NCBI GenBank assembly: GCA_009746045.1
Contig: RPFO01000702.1
Location: forward strand, 184,001-248,000
From: Mesostigma viride
Taxonomy: Eukaryota > Streptophyta > Mesostigmatophyceae > Mesostigmatales > Mesostigmataceae
DNA: 64,000 nt
Reading direction: 5' to 3'
In this document: positions 1 to 9,436 of the stretch, one piece after another
Layout: each line of letters starts with the position of its first letter
Position numbering within the stretch: the first letter of the stretch is position 1
Program-made: the position numbers and the translations under genes
The notes under the pieces: generated by a model
Told to the model about the DNA's origin: nothing
Databases searched by the model: none
Seen by the model: the letters and a program-made list of their open reading frames with translations, nothing else

Positions 1-32
1 ACTTCTTTGCCATCAATAATTAATTTCGGCAT
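1..32 (-). CDS. nuoG: Start of a truncated gene, probably NADH-quinone oxidoreductase subunit G
   Basis: Only the first ten and a bit codons lie in the window, read leftwards from an ATG at 32-30. They translate to MPKLIIDGKEV, which matches the start of the NuoG N-terminal 2Fe-2S ferredoxin-like domain. An AGGTGG ribosome binding site sits a few bases upstream of the ATG, so this is a real gene start. NuoG is the iron-sulphur subunit in the peripheral arm of respiratory complex I. The identification rests on eleven residues; another plant-type ferredoxin domain protein is possible. Confidence 0.5.
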   Translation of the reverse strand, partial: MPKLIIDGKE

Positions 33-278
33 TTTACCACCTAATAAAACCTGTTTTCTATAACTTATTACATGATATATTATGGCTATTTAAAACTAAA
101 GTTTTTTTAAATAATCCCGATTTTTATTAATTGCTATTTTCTTGCACTTGACAAAAATAATACTTGCTTTAGCATGAACCAATAAAAAATTTAATTACAT
201 CTAACTCAAAAGCTAGGGAAATTCAAACCATAACTGATTTATTTTTATTAATTTTGTATCATTGTAGTAAAAAAATTT

Positions 279-995
279 ATGTCAATAAACTGCAAAAGAG
301 CCCTTTTTAAGGTTTCTGGTGAAGCTCTGATGGGAAACAAAAGTTTTGGACATGATTTTGAAACTCTCCAAACTATAGCAGAAGATATAAAAGAAGTTGT
401 TAACCTTGGCGTGCAGGTATGCGTAGTAGTAGGAGGTGGGAACATTTACCGTGGAATTGATGCAGCCGTGCTAGGAATGGAAAGAGCAGCAGCTGACTAC
501 ATGGGAATGCTCGCTACGGTTATTAATGCTTTAGCATTACAAAATACTATGGAAAAAACTGGCATATATACTAGAGTTCAGTCCGCAATCCCAATGACTA
601 CGATTTGTGAGCCCTTTATTAGACGACGAGCTATAAGACATATGCAAAAAGGAAGGGTTGTAATTTTTGCAGCAGGAATTGGAAACCCCTTTTTTACAAC
701 TGATAGTGCAGCTGTGCTTAGGGCTATAGAAATGAATTGTGATATTCTATTTAAAGGTACAAATGTTGACGGGGTTTACGATTCTGACCCTAAAAAGAAC
801 AAGGATGCCAAAAAATTTGCAGAACTAAACTATACGGAAGCTTTAAGAGATAATTTAAAAGTAATGGATATGGCTGCGATTGCCGTAGCACGAGAAAACA
901 ATTTACCTATAAAAGTATTTTCTATAAAGAAACCAGGTAATTTTGCACAGGTACTACAAGATAAAGGGGAATTTACTATTATAAAGGGCAATTAA
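279..995 (+). CDS. pyrH: UMP kinase
   Basis: Cytosolic, hexameric UMP kinase making UDP from UMP and ATP for pyrimidine nucleotide supply. The 238-residue protein has the amino-acid-kinase fold of the bacterial family: KVSGEALMG near residue 11, the [10 protein letters not shown] nucleotide loop near residue 50, [16 protein letters not shown] near residue 130 and the [13 protein letters not shown] segment near residue 160. Length is normal. It is followed by frr after a 28-bp gap, the common bacterial pyrH-frr pair. The start ATG at 279 follows an A-rich stretch without a strong ribosome binding site; no better start is in frame. Confidence 0.97.
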   Translation: MSINCKRALFKVSGEALMGNKSFGHDFETLQTIAEDIKEVVNLGVQVCVVVGGGNIYRGIDAAVLGMERAAADYMGMLATVINALALQNTMEKTGIYTRVQSAIPMTTICEPFIRRRAIRHMQKGRVVIFAAGIGNPFFTTDSAAVLRAIEMNCDILFKGTNVDGVYDSDPKKNKDAKKFAELNYTEALRDNLKVMDMAAIAVARENNLPIKVFSIKKPGNFAQVLQDKGEFTIIKGN

Positions 996-1023
996 GTTTT
1001 AAGAATTTTACTAAGGAGGCATC

Positions 1024-1581
1024 ATGGATCAAGCACTTAAAAATGATTTAACTGACAAAATGAATAAGGCAATTATTATTCTTGAGAAAGAATTATCCGG
1101 TCTTAGAACAGGAAGATCTTCAGCTAATTTACTTGATCCGGTCGTTGTCGAGGTCTATGGAAGTAAAATGCCTATATCTCAGGTTGGCACAGTTTCAACT
1201 CCGGATGCTAAGACCATATCCGTGCAAGTATGGGATAAATCTATGGTCAAAACCGTTGAAAAAGCTATTGCTGATGCAAATCTTGGTCTTAATCCGAGTT
1301 CTGACGGCCAAATAATCCGAATGAGTTTACCTATCTTGAGCCAGGAAAGAAGACACGAACTGGTAAAAATTGCTCATAAATACGGTGAAAATACTAAGGT
1401 TGCTTTAAGAAACATCAGACGAGACGGCATGGAACATCTGAAAAAAATGGAAAAAGACAGTGCTATATCAAAGGATGATCACCATAATATTGGAGAAGAA
1501 ATTCAAAAACTAACCGACGATTTTACAAGTAAAGTTGATCAGCATATAAAAACTAAAGAGGAAGAGATTTTAAAGGTATAG
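1024..1581 (+). CDS. frr: Ribosome recycling factor
   Basis: Splits post-termination ribosomes together with EF-G. The 185-residue length is standard, and the sequence shows the RRF pattern: an N-terminal helix with [17 protein letters not shown], a beta domain with [14 protein letters not shown], and the C-terminal helices with [30 protein letters not shown] perfect AAGGAGG at 1013-1019 fixes the ATG at 1024. It lies directly behind pyrH and is probably cotranscribed with it. The following 120 bp to nusB hold no gene. Confidence 0.97.
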   Translation: MDQALKNDLTDKMNKAIIILEKELSGLRTGRSSANLLDPVVVEVYGSKMPISQVGTVSTPDAKTISVQVWDKSMVKTVEKAIADANLGLNPSSDGQIIRMSLPILSQERRHELVKIAHKYGENTKVALRNIRRDGMEHLKKMEKDSAISKDDHHNIGEEIQKLTDDFTSKVDQHIKTKEEEILKV

Positions 1582-1701
1582 GTAACAACTCTATTAATTT
1601 AGTCTTACCGCAAGAAAAACCACAGTTTTAAAAATACCCCCAATGCGTTTTTATAGATAGTTTAAGCTTCCAGGCGGTCTAATTCATAAAACAAAACATA
1701 T

Positions 1702-2178
1702 ATGAACCAACAAATAAGTACTAAATCAATTGCACGAATAGCAGCTATTCAAACTTTGTATCAATTTGCCAGTTCCCAAGATACGCTCGATATAAATTCG
1801 GTATTGCTGAGAATAAAAGAATTTTACAAAGATGTAGATTTTAAAAGCGACCACGATATTGATCAAAAGAGTAAGCTCAAACTTAAACCAAGCTATAGCT
1901 ATTTGGATGAGCTAGTAAAATATACTCATAGTAATTTATTAGAGATTGACAAAGAAATATCTCGATTTCTTACTAAGTCCTGGACTATTACTAATTTACC
2001 TATGCTTCTTCATGCCGTGTTAAGAGTCGGTATTTGCGAGCTTGCTTATTTTCCGGAAACTCCTAAAAAAGTAATAATTAACGAGTATACTGATATAGCA
2101 AATGATATGCTAGATGAAAATGAAATTGGATTTGTAAATTCTATTTTACATAATTATGCACAGTCAGGACAAAAATAA
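1702..2178 (+). CDS. nusB: Transcription antitermination factor NusB
   Basis: RNA-binding all-helical protein that with NusE (S10) binds boxA and supports rRNA antitermination. The 158-residue protein shows [14 protein letters not shown] at the N-terminus and the conserved C-terminal part with [28 protein letters not shown] and [10 protein letters not shown]. The middle (about residues 35-60) is richer in Lys and Asp than usual, as in other Rickettsiales copies. It precedes rlmE; the two reading frames overlap only if the most upstream rlmE start is used. Confidence 0.9.
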   Translation: MNQQISTKSIARIAAIQTLYQFASSQDTLDINSVLLRIKEFYKDVDFKSDHDIDQKSKLKLKPSYSYLDELVKYTHSNLLEIDKEISRFLTKSWTITNLPMLLHAVLRVGICELAYFPETPKKVIINEYTDIANDMLDENEIGFVNSILHNYAQSGQK

Positions 2179-2185
2179 CCTATTT

Positions 2186-2869
2186 ATGTCTGTATCTAGT
2201 GGTTATCGGGGTAAATTTACTAAAGTTAAAACTGCAAAAGGGAGAAAAAAATCTTCAACTCTTTGGCTTATGCGTCAGCTTAATGATCCTTATGTTGCCA
2301 AATCAAAATTAGACGGTTACAGATCACGGGCAGCTTATAAGCTACTTGAAATAAATGAAAAATTCAGGGTACTAAGCCCAGGAATGAATGTTGTAGATCT
2401 TGGCGCAGCGCCTGGAGGATGGAGTCAAGTAGCAGCTAAAATCATTCAATCAAATAACAAAAATGCCACAAATAAACTAATTGCTATCGACCTGCTACCT
2501 ATAGACCCAATAGCTGGAGTAGTTAACTTACAGAAAGATTTCTTTGCTGAGGATGCAAAAACTTTAATAATCAATAATTTGGACAATCAACTTGCCGATG
2601 TAGTATTAAGTGATATGGCAGCTAATACTACCGGACATAGTGCTACAGATCATTTACGAATAATTGATCTTTGCGAAAATGCTTTTCAGTTTGCCATAAC
2701 TATCCTTAAACCGGGAGGACATTTTATTGCTAAAATTTTCAGAGGCGGAGCAGAAAATGATCTGCTGAATAACATAAAACAAAATTTTACAACGGTTAAG
2801 CATTTTAAGCCTGATTCAAGCCGCAAAACATCCAGTGAATTTTATTTAATAGCACTAAAAAAAAAATAG
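2186..2869 (+). CDS. rlmE: 23S rRNA (uridine-2'-O)-methyltransferase RlmE
   Basis: Methylates the 2'-O of U2552 in the 23S rRNA A-loop using S-adenosylmethionine, a late step in 50S assembly. The FtsJ Rossmann domain is complete: [14 protein letters not shown], the SAM-binding [33 protein letters not shown] and SSEFYLIAL carry the K-D-K-E catalytic tetrad. The ATG at 2186 lies just after nusB and is preferred; an in-frame ATG at 2156 would add ten residues and overlap nusB by 23 bp. The lysine-rich N-terminus before the domain is usual. Confidence 0.93.
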   Translation: MSVSSGYRGKFTKVKTAKGRKKSSTLWLMRQLNDPYVAKSKLDGYRSRAAYKLLEINEKFRVLSPGMNVVDLGAAPGGWSQVAAKIIQSNNKNATNKLIAIDLLPIDPIAGVVNLQKDFFAEDAKTLIINNLDNQLADVVLSDMAANTTGHSATDHLRIIDLCENAFQFAITILKPGGHFIAKIFRGGAENDLLNNIKQNFTTVKHFKPDSSRKTSSEFYLIALKKK

Positions 2870-2952
2870 TTTACTCTTACTTTCTATAGATATATTCTAG
2901 CTCTACATAAATATCAAATATTTCAAAAATTAAACCAAATTATAATTATTAA

Positions 2953-5103
2953 GTGCATTTAGACCATCAAAAGATATTAGAAAAATACAAATCTTATAAT
3001 ATAACAGTAGACGAAGCAAAGATAAAAAAAGCTGTTGAATTTGCTATAAAATACCATGGTATACAACAAAGGGCATCAGGCGTTCCTTATTATTCTCACC
3101 CTCTTGAAGTAGCTGAAATAATTGCAGAAATGCGTTTGGATACAGATTCCATCATTACTGCTATACTACACGACACTATTGAAGATACAGACTTAACACT
3201 TGAGGAAATCGAAGAGAATTTTGGCAAAGATGTCGCAAAATTAGTTGATGGTGTTACTAAACTTACAAAAATAAAATTTCACGAAGATAATGTTCGTCAA
3301 GCTGAGAATTTTCGAAAATTGCTAATAGCACTAAGTGATGATATCAGAGTTTTACTTATTAAACTTGCTGATCGTCTTCACAATATGCGTACCATAGATT
3401 TTATTAGTAATCCGGAAAAAAAGAAAAAAATAGCCTTAGAAACCCTTGAACTATATGCACCGCTAGCTGAAAGAATAGGAATGCAACAAATAAAAACGGA
3501 ATTGCAGGATATTTGTTTTGGAATATTAAACCCAGATATTAGAGAATCAATAGTTCAGAGATTTAAATCCATTGAACTTGAATCCGGACAAAATAAGTTT
3601 ATCCCACAAATTATTAATGAGCTGCAAAAAACTCTTGAAGTACAAGGCTTAAAAGCAGAAGTTTCTGGAAGAAAAAAAACTCCTTATTCCACGTGGATGA
3701 AAATGAAGCAAAAAAATATTAGCATAGAACAATTATCAGATATAATAGCTTTCAGAATAGTAGTAGATAATGTTGAGAATTGTTATAGAGCCCTTGGTAT
3801 AATCCATACAAGCTATAAAATGATTCCTGATAATTTTCAAGATTTTATCAGCACTCCTAAAAATAATGGATACCAGTCTCTCCACACAGTGATTATCGGA
3901 CCATTACTCCAAAAAGTTGAAATCCAAATTAGAACCCACAAAATGCATGATATAGCAGAGCTTGGAGTAGCCGCTCATTGGCGTTATAAACAATGCCATG
4001 ATAATAGTCTCGACACTACGCAATACGTATGGATTAGAGAATTGCTTTCAATTTTAGAACAAAATAATGATCCAGAAACATTTCTGCAAAATACTAAATT
4101 GGCAATGTATTATGATCAAGTATTCTGCTTTACACCCAAAGGTAAACTTATAGCGTTACCTAAAGGCGCTACTACCGTTGATTTTGCTTATATGGTACAT
4201 TCTGATATAGGAAATAAATGCGTAGGTGCAAAAGTAAATGGCAAAATAGTACCTCTTAAAACTCACCTTGTTAATGGTGATCAAGTAGAAATAATCACTT
4301 CTAAACACCAAACAGTTTCACTTTCATGGGAAAAATTTGTTGTTACAGGTAAAGCAAGAGGAGAAATTCAAAAAGTTATTCACCAACAATTAAGGGGGCA
4401 GCACATAAAGCTTGGGAAAACAATTATCTATAAAGCCCTAAAAGCTAATAAAATAGAAGACGAAACTAAAGCTATAGAAGCAGCGTGCAAGTTCTTTAGC
4501 AAAACTTCTGATGAATTATTTTTTGCAGTGGGAGAAGGTACAATTACCAGGGAGGAAGTAGTAAAGCTCGCAACTGTTAAAAAAAGTAGATTAAGCTCAA
4601 CTTTATCTTTACTAAAATTTACAAAAAAAGCTTCTTCCACAACGGAAGATGAAAATGTAATACCTATTAAAGGCCTTATACCAGGTATGGCTATGCATTA
4701 TGCGAAATGCTGTCACCCTCTTCCAGGGGACAAAATAGTAGGTATAGTACACACAGGAAGTGGAATTACAATCCATACATCTGATTGCGAAATGCTAAAC
4801 AATTTTGCTAGTATGCCAGAAAGAATCCTTGACCTTACCTGGGATAACAATAAATCAAATATTCCTTTTATTTCTAGGATAAAAGTTTTGTTATTAAATG
4901 AACCAGAAAGCCTTGCTATTTTAGCCGGAGAAATTGCTAAAAATGGGGGGAATATAACTAATTTTAAAATTTTAAGCCGTAACAGTAACTATTTCGAATT
5001 GATATTTGACGTAGAAGTTAAATCGTTAGCGCATATAGAAGTGATAATAAATGCTCTGAGAATCAAAGAAGCTATTCAATACGCAGATAGGGATAGAAAT
5101 TAG
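2953..5103 (+). CDS. spoT: RelA/SpoT homologue, (p)ppGpp synthetase/hydrolase
   Basis: Full-length 716-residue Rsh protein starting at a GTG. Domains in order: HD hydrolase (about 30-200, with YYSHPLEVA and ILHDTIEDT intact), synthetase (about 230-350, with GRKKTPYSTWMKM, PKNNGYQSLHT and QIRT), TGS (about 390-455), a zinc-finger/helical part with CCHPLPGD, and a C-terminal ACT domain. The position that is RFKD in bifunctional enzymes reads NFQD (residues 294-297), so synthesis may be reduced while hydrolysis should be intact. Many Rickettsia carry spoT only as fragments, so the unbroken gene is notable. Rsh sets the alarmone level in starvation. Confidence 0.93.
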   Translation: MHLDHQKILEKYKSYNITVDEAKIKKAVEFAIKYHGIQQRASGVPYYSHPLEVAEIIAEMRLDTDSIITAILHDTIEDTDLTLEEIEENFGKDVAKLVDGVTKLTKIKFHEDNVRQAENFRKLLIALSDDIRVLLIKLADRLHNMRTIDFISNPEKKKKIALETLELYAPLAERIGMQQIKTELQDICFGILNPDIRESIVQRFKSIELESGQNKFIPQIINELQKTLEVQGLKAEVSGRKKTPYSTWMKMKQKNISIEQLSDIIAFRIVVDNVENCYRALGIIHTSYKMIPDNFQDFISTPKNNGYQSLHTVIIGPLLQKVEIQIRTHKMHDIAELGVAAHWRYKQCHDNSLDTTQYVWIRELLSILEQNNDPETFLQNTKLAMYYDQVFCFTPKGKLIALPKGATTVDFAYMVHSDIGNKCVGAKVNGKIVPLKTHLVNGDQVEIITSKHQTVSLSWEKFVVTGKARGEIQKVIHQQLRGQHIKLGKTIIYKALKANKIEDETKAIEAACKFFSKTSDELFFAVGEGTITREEVVKLATVKKSRLSSTLSLLKFTKKASSTTEDENVIPIKGLIPGMAMHYAKCCHPLPGDKIVGIVHTGSGITIHTSDCEMLNNFASMPERILDLTWDNNKSNIPFISRIKVLLLNEPESLAILAGEIAKNGGNITNFKILSRNSNYFELIFDVEVKSLAHIEVIINALRIKEAIQYADRDRN

Positions 5104-5429
5104 GAAGCTGCTAAATATATGCAGTTCGAATTTTTGTTGGAGTCAGATAGCTAAAATTACACCATAAGCTATTAAAAAATTTTATTGTACCAAAGCAATT
5201 TTGTTTATACCCATATAATACATGATCTTAATTTAACCAGAAATGTGTTTAAGGGGCAATTTTAATAACTGTTCAGGACTTATCAGGACGGATTCGGTAA
5301 CTAATAAGTCTTGCGAATAAGTGACTAAATGTATTACTGAAGGCCCCGGTGCTTATGGAGTATTAACGCACCTAAAAGCTTTATAAAAAAGAATATGGTT
5401 TCAATATAAATATCTTTTCATTAGCATTT
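5104..5429. other. Intergenic stretch without a recognised gene
   Basis: No open frame of useful length and no similarity I can name on either strand. The stretch leads into a decayed transposase relic on the minus strand and marks the left edge of the accessory island. Confidence 0.6.
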
Positions 5430-5642
5430 AATTTCTCATAAAATTCAGGTAAAAATATTTAAGGCGAGAAATCTTGTCTGATGAAAAGCTTTGAGAACTG
5501 TTATTATTTCCGCAAGATTCACTTTACATTCTTTATTCAGCTTTTTTGCATGACAGGTAAGGAAAGCTTTGTTATACCATGACTCAAATCCTTTATAAAA
5601 ATCATCGACAAATCAGAATAAACTATCGTAATCTATATTCAT
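5430..5642 (-). pseudogene. Decayed N-terminal fragment of a second, different IS982-type transposase
   Basis: Read leftwards from an ATG at 5642 it gives MNIDYDSLF, a TGA stop, then FVDDFYKGFESWYNKAFL, KVNLAEIITVLKAFHQ and, after a frameshift, LKYFYLNFM. This follows the N-terminal pattern of IS982-family transposases (a D-D-F segment, then LAEIITI and FKxYYL). It differs from the IS982 copy starting at 5706, so it is an older element. One stop, one frameshift and loss of the catalytic domain make it non-functional. Confidence 0.65.
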
Positions 5643-5705
5643 TAGGGTAATCTTTTTTGTTGAGAAACTCTAGAATACCCTAATATCTTCATCTATTAAA
5701 CGCGA

Positions 5706-6322
5706 GTTTCGCATTAGAAAGTTAGGTGTACAGCAGTAAACAAGTAGGTTATAGGTTACTTCATTTTACAAAATAACAGAAATAACCTATGAAAATGGAT
5801 TTTACAGAAATATATTGCCACGTCGATGACTTTTTAAAAGAATTAGATAACAAGACAGGTTTGATTGCAAATAACAATAATAAAACAGGCTGTCAGGGCA
5901 GGCTTAATAGAAGCGAGATTATAACAATAATCATAGGATATTGGCAATCATCCTATGACTGTTTTAAAAACTACTATCTAAAGCAAATCTGGATTTATCA
6001 CCAGCGGGATTTTAGGGGAGTTAGTTACTGCCAATTCATCAAACTAATCAGCTCATATCTACCACTGTTAGTGTTAATGCTCAACTCTATTATGGATAAA
6101 TGCGACGGCATATCTTTTATTGACTCAAGTAGCTTTGAGGTGTGTAAACGTTATCGTATTTCTATGCACAGAGTTTTTGCAGGAATTGCAGCGCGTAGCA
6201 AGACGACAAAAGGTTGGTTTTACGGCTTAAAATTGCATTTATTGATCAATCAAAGAGGCGGCATAATCAAAGCATCGTTTAGCTCCGGTAATAAAGATGA
6301 TAGAGCGCAATTAAAGCTTATG
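5706..6322 (+). mobile_element. 5' half of an IS982-family element (617 bp), cut at 6322
   Basis: Begins with the terminal repeat GTTTCGCATTAGAAAGTTA (5706-5724) and is nearly identical to the transposase-start half of the complete copy at 7149-8114. Identity stops sharply after 6322, inside the transposase codons for L-K-L-M. The missing 3' part is present at 33275-33625 in the opposite orientation with a 2-bp overlap (TG at 6321-6322). Confidence 0.92.
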
Positions 6323-6328
6323 CTATAA
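5789..6328 (+). pseudogene. Truncated IS982-family transposase (N-terminal part)
   Basis: Encodes the first 178 residues of a 288-residue DDE transposase, identical to the copy at 7165-8031 except for a few substitutions (for example R/G in HQRDFRG and D/N in KCDG). It retains the first catalytic Asp (GISFIDSSSF) but lacks the second Asp and the Glu. The frame runs two codons past the break before a stop. The matching C-terminal part is on the minus strand at 33291-33625. Confidence 0.92.
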
Positions 6329-6377
6329 GACAGCTTAATAAAAACATGATATATAATTAAATATAAGAATCTAGATG

Positions 6378-6472
6378 TTGGTAACTATACCGTTGGTAAA
6401 AATATTATTATTACTATTTTGAGATAGTTACTGTGATGGGTTTTGAGCACTCAAATATAATATATTTACCAA
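6378..6472. promoter_or_regulatory. Candidate operator: three TTGGTAA sites upstream of the XRE regulator
   Basis: TTGGTAA occurs at 6378-6384 and 6393-6399 on the plus strand, 15 bp apart, and as its complement TTACCAA at 6466-6472, just before the ribosome binding site of the next gene. A TATAAT-like box lies at 6456-6461. Spaced and inverted copies before an XRE repressor gene suggest autoregulation. This is inference from position and repetition only. Confidence 0.4.
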
Positions 6473-6482
6473 AAGGACAATA

Positions 6483-6902
6483 ATGGCACGAAGAAACGAT
6501 TATATAGCAAAAATAGACAAATTTATCGGTAATAAAATAGTTTCATTAAGATTAGCAAGAGGTCTTTCACGTAAGCAACTTTCAGAAGCTGTCGGTATAA
6601 CCGGTCAGCAGCTTTCTAAGTACGAAAAAGGAAAAAATAGAGTTTCAATAGGAAGGCTAATTTTACTCTCTAAGGCACTCGGTGAGAGAGTATCTTACTT
6701 TTATGAGGGGCTAGAAACTGAAGTCACATATCAGCTGCCGATAGACCAAGAGCAAATGTGCAGGCAAGTGGTCCGTAACTTTATGCGGCTTAATAATTTG
6801 GAGCATCAGAATGCTATTAATCAGCTTATCAGATTATTGTTAAAAGATACAATCGCTGAAGGAAATATAAGAGGATATTCTAATGGAACAGAAAGTAGAT
6901 AA
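6483..6902 (+). CDS. XRE-family helix-turn-helix transcriptional regulator
   Basis: 139 residues. A Cro/CI-type HTH spans about residues 15-75 (NKIVSLRLARGLSRKQLSEAVGITGQQLSKYEKGKNRVSIGRLILLSKAL), followed by a short C-terminal helical part that could dimerise. This architecture is common in alphaproteobacterial and Rickettsiales repressors. AAAGGACAA before the ATG is a good ribosome binding site. It overlaps the next gene by 20 bp, so the two are cotranscribed. It lies inside the accessory island, next to an IS; its targets are unknown, apart from possible self-control through the TTGGTAA sites upstream. Confidence 0.85.
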   Translation: MARRNDYIAKIDKFIGNKIVSLRLARGLSRKQLSEAVGITGQQLSKYEKGKNRVSIGRLILLSKALGERVSYFYEGLETEVTYQLPIDQEQMCRQVVRNFMRLNNLEHQNAINQLIRLLLKDTIAEGNIRGYSNGTESR

Positions 6903-7143
6903 ACTCAAGGACTCTCTAGTTTTTATTTTGGATAAATTGGAGAATATGGAAAAGCAGGTAAGAAAACAGGAGCAAGAGATCGAAAACTATATAAAGAAAA
7001 ACCGTAGCATCGATTTTAACGAATTAGTAGCAGCTCATTTAAAGTCCACTAAAACCTCTATTGAGCTGCTTCGTGAAGAAATAGATGAACTGCATCAGCT
7101 AATAACTCTATTGTTTGAGGAGATAAAAAACAATCCTGAATAA
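6883..7143 (+). CDS. Small coiled-coil protein of unknown function, partner of the XRE gene
   Basis: 86 residues, rich in Glu, Lys and Leu with heptad spacing almost throughout (KLKDSLVFILDKLENMEKQVRKQEQEIENYIKK, then LREEIDELHQLITLLFEEIKNN). No signal peptide or membrane segment. Its ATG overlaps the upstream regulator gene, so the pair is translationally coupled. I do not recognise the family. A co-factor or oligomerisation partner of the regulator fits the arrangement but is inferred. It ends only 5 bp before the IS982 copy. Confidence 0.65.
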   Translation: MEQKVDKLKDSLVFILDKLENMEKQVRKQEQEIENYIKKNRSIDFNELVAAHLKSTKTSIELLREEIDELHQLITLLFEEIKNNPE

Positions 7144-7148
7144 CACCA

Positions 7149-8114
7149 GTTTCGCATTAGAAAGTTAAAAATTTTGCAAGTGCAAAAGGGATTTAATAGA
7201 TGGTTTATTGTCTGATAATTGATAGCTGATGAGGTCAGCAACCATATGGACAAAAGCATTTGTAACCGATCTATGTCTTGAATGCTCAAATTTGCCTAGC
7301 AATTTGATTTTGCCGAAGACTGATTCTATTAATGCTCGTTTGAGTAATAATATTTTATCAATCAAAGACATAAGCTTATTTTTCATATTTTTCTTCACTC
7401 TGGTGATTATAAAGATTCCTTGTTCTAAAAGCTCTCTGAATAACTCTTGAGAGATATAGCCTCTATCGCCAAAAACCTTGCCAAACAAACCTTTAATCAT
7501 AAGCTTTAATTGCGCTCTATCATCTTTATTACCGGAGCTAAACGATGCTTTGATTATGCTGCCTCTTTGATTGATCAATAAATGCAATTTTAAGCCGTAA
7601 AACCAACCTTTTGTCGTCTTGCTACGCGCTGCAATTCCTGCAAAAACTCTGTGCATAGAAATACGATAACGTTTACACACCTCAAAGCTACTTGAGTCAA
7701 TAAAAGATATGCCGTTGCATTTATCCATAATAGAGTTGAGCATTAACACTAACAGTGGTAGATATGAGCTGATTAGTTTGATGAATTGGCAGTAACTAAC
7801 TCCCCTAAAATCCCCCTGGTGATAAATCCAGATTTGCTTTAGATAGTAGTTTTTAAAACAGTCATAGGATGATTGCCAATATCCTATGATTATTGTTATA
7901 ATCTCGCTTCTATTAAGCCTGCCCTGACAGCCTGTTTTATTATTGTTATTTGCAATCAAACCTGTCTTGTTATCTAATTCTTTTAAAAAGTCATCGACGT
8001 GGCAATATATTTCTGTAAAATCCATTTTCATAGGTTATTTCTGTTATTTTGTAAAATGAAGTAACCTATAACCTACTTGTTTACTGCTGTACACCTAACT
8101 TTCTAATGCGAAAC
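7149..8114 (-). mobile_element. Complete IS982-family insertion sequence, 966 bp
   Basis: Bounded by inverted repeats GTTTCGCATTAGAAAGTTA at 7149-7167 and its complement at 8096-8114, enclosing one intact transposase gene read leftwards. The transposase stop codon lies inside the left repeat. It is the only complete copy here and the reference for the two half copies. The bases just outside the ends resemble each other between copies (CGCGA, CGCCA), so the true ends may extend a few bases further. No clear target duplication is visible. Confidence 0.92.
7165..8031 (-). CDS. IS982-family transposase
   Basis: 288-residue DDE transposase that cuts and joins its own element. The first Asp is in GISFIDSSSF, the second in VFGDRGYISQEL and the Glu in ALIESVFGKIK; the N-terminal region has the IS982 pattern HVDDFLKEL, RSEIITIIIGYW and FKNYYL. 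It is uninterrupted and close to full family length, so the element may still be mobile and could act on the half copies that share its terminal repeat. Confidence 0.93.
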   Translation of the reverse strand: MKMDFTEIYCHVDDFLKELDNKTGLIANNNNKTGCQGRLNRSEIITIIIGYWQSSYDCFKNYYLKQIWIYHQGDFRGVSYCQFIKLISSYLPLLVLMLNSIMDKCNGISFIDSSSFEVCKRYRISMHRVFAGIAARSKTTKGWFYGLKLHLLINQRGSIIKASFSSGNKDDRAQLKLMIKGLFGKVFGDRGYISQELFRELLEQGIFIITRVKKNMKNKLMSLIDKILLLKRALIESVFGKIKLLGKFEHSRHRSVTNAFVHMVADLISYQLSDNKPSIKSLLHLQNF

Positions 8115-8120
8115 TCGCGT

Positions 8121-8291
8121 TATGTTAGAAGGGAGCTGGCAGAAAATAGACTCTTCCAATTCAAGAATTTTTTTGGCCGCCGGTTTTTATCAAGTGGTAT
8201 TGAAAATATGAAAAATCAAATAACAATAAAATACCAACTTCTAAACCAAATTTTTTAGGTTGGTAAACCTATTTCTATAAGTATCCGTTAA
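8121..8291 (+). pseudogene. C-terminal relic of an IS5-group transposase
   Basis: The plus strand reads VRRELAENRLFQFKNFFG, then RRFLSSGIENMKNQ and YQLLNQIF, a TAG, and VGKPISISIR before a final stop. RRELAENRxFQFKxxFG is the closing part of IS5-group transposases known from Rickettsiales. Only about 55 codons remain. It is wedged between the IS982 repeat and the next IS, showing repeated insertion at this spot. Confidence 0.5.
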
Positions 8292-8299
8292 CCCAGTAT

Positions 8300-9436
8300 G
8301 GCTTTGTTCGGAAGGTTATGTCTCGTAGCAATTTGGGCGTAATTATCCTATTTTTGTAGAATTACACTGTCCAAAGGAGCCCCATAAATTGATAATGTTG
8401 GCTATTACTTTTCCTTCTCTAATTTAAGATTCCTCCCTTCGTGTCAGCAAAGAATTACCAATGCAGCTTTTAATACGTGAATTTTGTGATTCAGCTAGGT
8501 CTCTTCTGCCATAGCTATATTTTTTATGAAATGCATAAATCGTACCCTTTTCTTTTATGTATTGAACAATCTTATTATGCCGGCTTGTAGGATTCTCCAA
8601 GTCTCCTACAGCGTTACTCGGCGGCGGAATAACAGGCGTGATCCCTGCTTGATAAAGCTGTTCTACTTTTTGACTACTGTAATATCCGCCATCGGCTATG
8701 AAACTGTTAACATTTAGATTTTTGGGTATCAATTCATCGGCCACTTCTATATCGGCAATATCATTATTCGTAATAACGGCTTCCTGGATATTCATACTTG
8801 TATCCATTGATATGTGTAGCTTCTTCCATGGCCTGTTATTACAGCTTTTGTTATATTTTGTTTTATATCAGTGACCGGCTTTGCCAAAGCGAAGACCCGT
8901 ACTGTCGGCTATTAGATCAATCTCTTCTCCTGATTCAATCCGTCTACGAATATTCTGGCAGAACAACTTGATCCTAATTGGTACAGTCCCAAACAGGTCA
9001 CTTAAATGACCAAAACTCGGAAACGGTATTTTAAAACCTTGCATTATCCATAAATCTTCTACATATCCGCTAATTTGGCGTAGTCCCCAACCAAATAATC
9101 TATATAATATATAGATAAATTCAATGTAAGCTTACTTATATGTTGCCAATCTGCTGGATAACCCTCTTTCATACGGCTCGTCATTGATAAATTGGGACTC
9201 TATACTTCCTTTGGGAAAATAAAGGCTAATTTTTCCTCTCTTCTTTAGGCTCTGATTATATTGGCTCCAGTTCGTTACCTTATATTCGGCTTTTTTTCTC
9301 TTTCTGGGATTACCACTTTTTAGTCTTACTTATATAGGGCATTGCTTTTTTTTGAAGTTTTTATCTTCCCTACAGTTTACCGGCTTTATCTATTAATTGC
9401 CAATCCTTTCTTATCTTCCCCCTTCCGAACAAAGCC
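8300..9436 (-). mobile_element. Decayed IS5-family element, 1137 bp, with terminal repeats still recognisable
   Basis: The 16-bp inverted repeat GGCTTTGTTCGGAAGG occurs at 8300-8315 and as its complement at 9421-9436. Between them the minus strand carries the remains of one transposase gene. The length suits an IS5-family element. No target duplication can be recognised. Confidence 0.82.
8424..9290 (-). pseudogene. IS5-family (IS903-like) transposase, broken by stops
   Basis: Read leftwards: NWSQYNQSLKKRGKISLYF, RGLSSRLATYK, stop, FGWGLRQISGYVEDLW, the first catalytic Asp in LIADSTGLRFGKAGH, stop, then KLHISMDTSMNIQEAV, the second Asp in FIADGGYY and RRDLAESQNSRIKSCIG with the catalytic Glu, ending early after LLTRREES. 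The order and motifs are those of IS5/IS903-group transposases. At least two internal stops plus a premature end make it inactive. The longest open part is 8424-8807. Confidence 0.8.

Noticed and set aside
5320-5390. Plus-strand reading TEGPGAYGVLTHLKAL between rsh and the IS copies
   Set aside because: Short, with stops on both sides and no family match; not enough to call even a pseudogene.
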